Assembly (NCBI GenBank): GCA_037178625.1
Contig: CM074142.1
Span: 1,240,001 to 1,304,000 of the forward strand
Length of the DNA stretch: 64,000 nt
Source: Skeletonema tropicum
Taxonomy: Eukaryota; Bacillariophyta; Thalassiosirophyceae; Thalassiosirales; Thalassiosiraceae
Direction of reading: 5' to 3'
Shown: positions 61,204 through 64,000 of the stretch, piece by piece
Layout of the letters: each line of letters starts with the position of its first letter
Position numbering within the stretch: the first letter of the stretch is position 1
Notes under the pieces: model-generated
Database searches by the model: none
Told to the model about the DNA's origin: nothing
The model's input: the letters and a program-made list of their open reading frames with translations, nothing else
Position numbers and translations under genes: made by a program

Positions 61204-63967
61204 ATGGACAAAGTTGTCGCACCCATAGAACCGTCCACAACGTCCGAAACTAACGACACCGGCGATCTTAACGACAACAACACAGCCGCTGCGATGAACG
61301 ACGAAGAGCTAGAGAATCCCATTTGGAGCATTGTTGCTCCTCGTCAAAAGCTGTCGTCAACGAATAACAATGTTCCGAGAGAGGAGCAGATGAGAACGAA
61401 GGCGCCTCCTGTCGAGATGTTTCGACCGCAACAATTGAATGTAAAAAATCAATGTATCCAATGTCAGAAAACTCTCCAAGAAAAGGAACGGCTTCAAACA
61501 TCCCATGAGGACACAGCATGTGCATTAAAGGACGTCACGAAAGAAAAACGCAAGTTGGAAGAGGAGATAGAGAAGTTGAGGTTGGAGATGGAGGTGATGA
61601 AAATGAAGATTGATAGTGACAACGATAAATGTGGCGGCGGTGGTGGCTTGACAGCTCTACAACAACAACATCATGAACATAATGGTGGAAGAAAGAACAG
61701 TTGGCAACCGACCACTCCGGCCCCTGTTGATTTAGCAACGGCAACAACTACACCTGCTGCAGTTGCATCTTCTAGACCGCCAATGAGCAATGAAACAACA
61801 GCATCATCACATCAACATCCAACAGATGGAGCAGTAGATGAAATGGCACACATCGTATCCCAAGTTGTTGCTGCAGCATTCGCCACAACTGATACACGCT
61901 CAGCACCCTCATTCATTTGGGAAAAACGGAGTAAGCTCTTTGATCGATGTTCTTCTAAGCCCAAGCCCAACAAGTCACAAAAGAATCTCAATCTGATTAT
62001 CAAGGCACTGAAAAATGATCCGACATTGGTCAATATTCGAAGTGGAAATATGCCACCGCTGCCTGATGGCTACACCTTATTACATGCGGCTGTTTATGCT
62101 GGAAATCAGGAGGTTTTGGAATATTTATTGAAGGAATATGTCGTTGTGGATCCAACTAGTCGTCGTCCCATTATTGATTTGAATGAACGCGATTTACAAG
62201 GTCGTACGGCCCTGCATATTTGCGCCGAGTTTGGCCATACAGAGTTATTACTAGTGTTGGAACGAGCTTACAAAGACTTGGAAGCTATAAAAGAGGTAAA
62301 GAATGAAGAAGAGAGTGATGGTGAAGATGGCGAAGGACTCATTGACAAACTTGATACAACTCCTGTTACGCCGGGGCAACAACCAAGAGCACGAAACAAA
62401 TCAAAGCAAAAATCACATTCTCCCAAACCACCATCGTCTCATTTCTCACCCAAATTCTCTGGACCTGCCGCACCAATTGATTTAGCCGGCCGCACGCCCC
62501 TTGGATATTCTGCGACATCGCCCATGCCCAAAGCGAAGAATAATCGTGCGCTATCGGAAAAAATCTTGTTCAAGAGTGGTGATCGGAGTATAGTTGGTGA
62601 AAGGACACCGCCGAGAGAACGAAGTGGTGGACTATTCACACCGCCACGCCAGGGAGGGGGTAGGAAGAAGGTGGGTTTTCGCAAGAATGACAGTGTAATC
62701 AGCGATAGTGGTGGAGAGAGTGGGGACGTCATTGTCGAAACAGGTCTTACTTCCTATTTGAGCCCTACTCCACGAAAACCGATTGGAAGGAAAGCAACTC
62801 CATTTCATAATAATATGTCTATCTCTTCGGCTATGAAGGCTGTTCCTGAAGAAACCGTCAGAAATAGTATTGCATGGGGAGCAGCGGAAATGAATGGATT
62901 TCGTATTGAAATGGAAGATGCCATACTTTGTCAGTATCCATTGGAAGTACCGCCCAAACCATTATCAACGGACGGAAATGAAACTCCCTCATCTTCCGCC
63001 ACTGTATCGACGATGGGAATATTCGGTGTGTTTGATGGTCATGGAGATGGAGGATTTGCGTCTCAGTTCATTTCTTCGAAGCTGATTTCAAAGCTGCAAT
63101 CAAATCCGGATTGGAATGTAGCCTACCACGAAATCAACTCGGCCAGCGACTCCTGTACGACTGATACTTTAGAAACTATCTTCACGGAATCATGCTATGA
63201 TCTTGATGATGACTTGAAGAAAGAAAGCAGCAAGCCCCGTGATGGTGGTACTACAGCGATTGTTGCATTGGTGTCGAGCCATAAGATTCTTGTTGCGAAT
63301 GTTGGCGACAGTCGATGTATTCTAGTCAAGAAAAGAAATGCAACAAACAATCATGATGAAGGGCAAGAGAATAAAAAAATGTCTCAAATAGAAGTAATTC
63401 CCATGTCTGAGGATCATAAACCCGATCTTCCAGACGAACGCGTCCCGCATAGAATCTGCTGGCCTCGAGATCCACACTGACGTGATTGCTCCAAGCGAAG
63501 ACGATGAAATCGGTCAGTACGAAACGATCTCAAAGGTGAAAAAGTCTGACACTGAAATGCTTGGAGTTGCCCGTGCTTTTGGCGATTACGATTACAAGTC
63601 CAATGAAGATTTGTCTTCATCACGACAGGCAGTGGTGTGCACTCCTGACATTGTTAGTAGAGATCGTGCAGATAGTGACGATTTGTTCCTCATTCTAGCA
63701 TGCGACGGAGTTTGGGATGTGATGTCGAATGACGAAGTTGGCTTATTTGTAACAGAGGGCGTCAATTCTGCTGCTGCAGCACTTGCGAAAGAATATCAAC
63801 CAGCGGAGGCTGACGTCTTGGCAACGGTTGGTGATGGGTTGCTGGATGAATGTTTAAAGAAGGGATCTACGGACAATATGTCAGTATTGATTGTTGCTTT
63901 GCCAGCATCTGGGCTCTCTTTCGGTGGAAATGCGGCTGTTACTGCGAGAGCTTTAGCTTTTGAATAG
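61204..63967 (+). CDS. Ankyrin-PP2C fusion protein phosphatase, one frameshift
   Basis: Frames ending at 63480 and starting at 63482 form one protein of about 920 residues if one C of CCC at 63444-63446 is removed: DHKPDLPDERVRIESAGLEIH, the standard PP2C motif. Order: a coiled coil (about residues 85-135 of the protein), a Thr/Pro-rich linker, two ankyrin repeats (TLLHAAVYAGNQEVLEYLL and TALHICAEFGHTELLLVLE) and a disordered basic linker. Then comes PP2C: MEDAI, FGVFDGHGDGGFASQF with metal-binding Asp residues, RDGGTTAIVALV, VANVGDSRCIL, VARAFGDYDYK, ILACDGVWDVMSNDE and GSTDNMSVLIV. Metal and phosphate ligands are all present, so activity is likely. Starts at 61171 and 61204 are both possible; 61204 has the better context. 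It probably dephosphorylates Ser/Thr in a signalling path. Confidence 0.88.
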
Positions 63968-64000
63968 ATGATTCTTGTTGTTACTTCATAGGAGGAAATC

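Noticed and set aside
8009..63446. Programmed +1 ribosomal frameshifting in several genes
   Set aside because: The sites share no slippery sequence or stop-codon context (GGG, AAAA, GG, CCC), one gene would need two shifts, and another needs the opposite shift. Homopolymer assembly error explains them better.

Overview
The window is nuclear DNA of a photosynthetic stramenopile, almost certainly a diatom and probably a centric (Thalassiosira-like) one. The evidence is a fucoxanthin-chlorophyll a/c light-harvesting protein, several signal-plus-transit presequences with the A-F-x-P cleavage motif, a type III metacaspase (p10 before p20), a diatom-type cyclin, short GT-AG introns of about 80-115 nt, and Asn/Gln/Ser/Thr/Asp homopolymers in many proteins. 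Genes lie on both strands without operons. I saw no tRNA, rRNA or CRISPR.

Layout. 1-1695: repeat-rich and gene-free. 1696-12053 (+): one giant protein with beta-propeller-like and LamG-like parts, broken by indels. 12831-13134: a MITE-like element with terminal inverted repeats and internal palindromes. 13301-20077: a membrane-anchored METTL24-like methyltransferase, adenosine deaminase, an acidic phosphoprotein-like gene and an EXS-domain membrane protein. 20520-25723: a helix-turn-helix/short-chain dehydrogenase fusion, an unknown protein with an F-box-like motif, and a two-C2 copine-like protein. 25724-27468: gene-free. 27469-31562: a small basic protein, VKOR, an unknown protein and a TRIC-like channel. 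31991-34552: plastid elongation factor G. 35947-42353: a stramenopile-domain protein, type III metacaspase, a 2OG-Fe(II) oxygenase and a GT92 glycosyltransferase. 42729-49274: a TPR protein, a RimP-like plastid protein and a PDZ/zinc-ribbon protein. 49965-54844: lipoyl transferase LipB, cyclin and a selenocysteine glutathione peroxidase. 55413-60420: FCP antenna protein, a Tat-type lumen candidate, small unknowns and an ankyrin protein. 61204-63967: an ankyrin-PP2C phosphatase.

Themes. Four genes carry clear plastid-type presequences or plastid functions (EF-G, RimP-like, FCP and the twin-arginine protein). Several others deal with redox or cell fate (Sec-GPx, VKOR, metacaspase, 2OG oxygenase). 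The most notable points are the in-frame UGA (selenocysteine) in the GPx with a candidate SECIS hairpin downstream, the fusion of a transposase-like tandem HTH to an SDR enzyme, and the MITE-like element carrying 26-28 bp perfect palindromes.

Caution. At least seven otherwise well-conserved genes are interrupted by single-base indels, mostly one extra base in a run of 2-4 identical bases. The coding signal resumes at once in the next frame, so these look like assembly errors, and I annotate the genes across the breaks.
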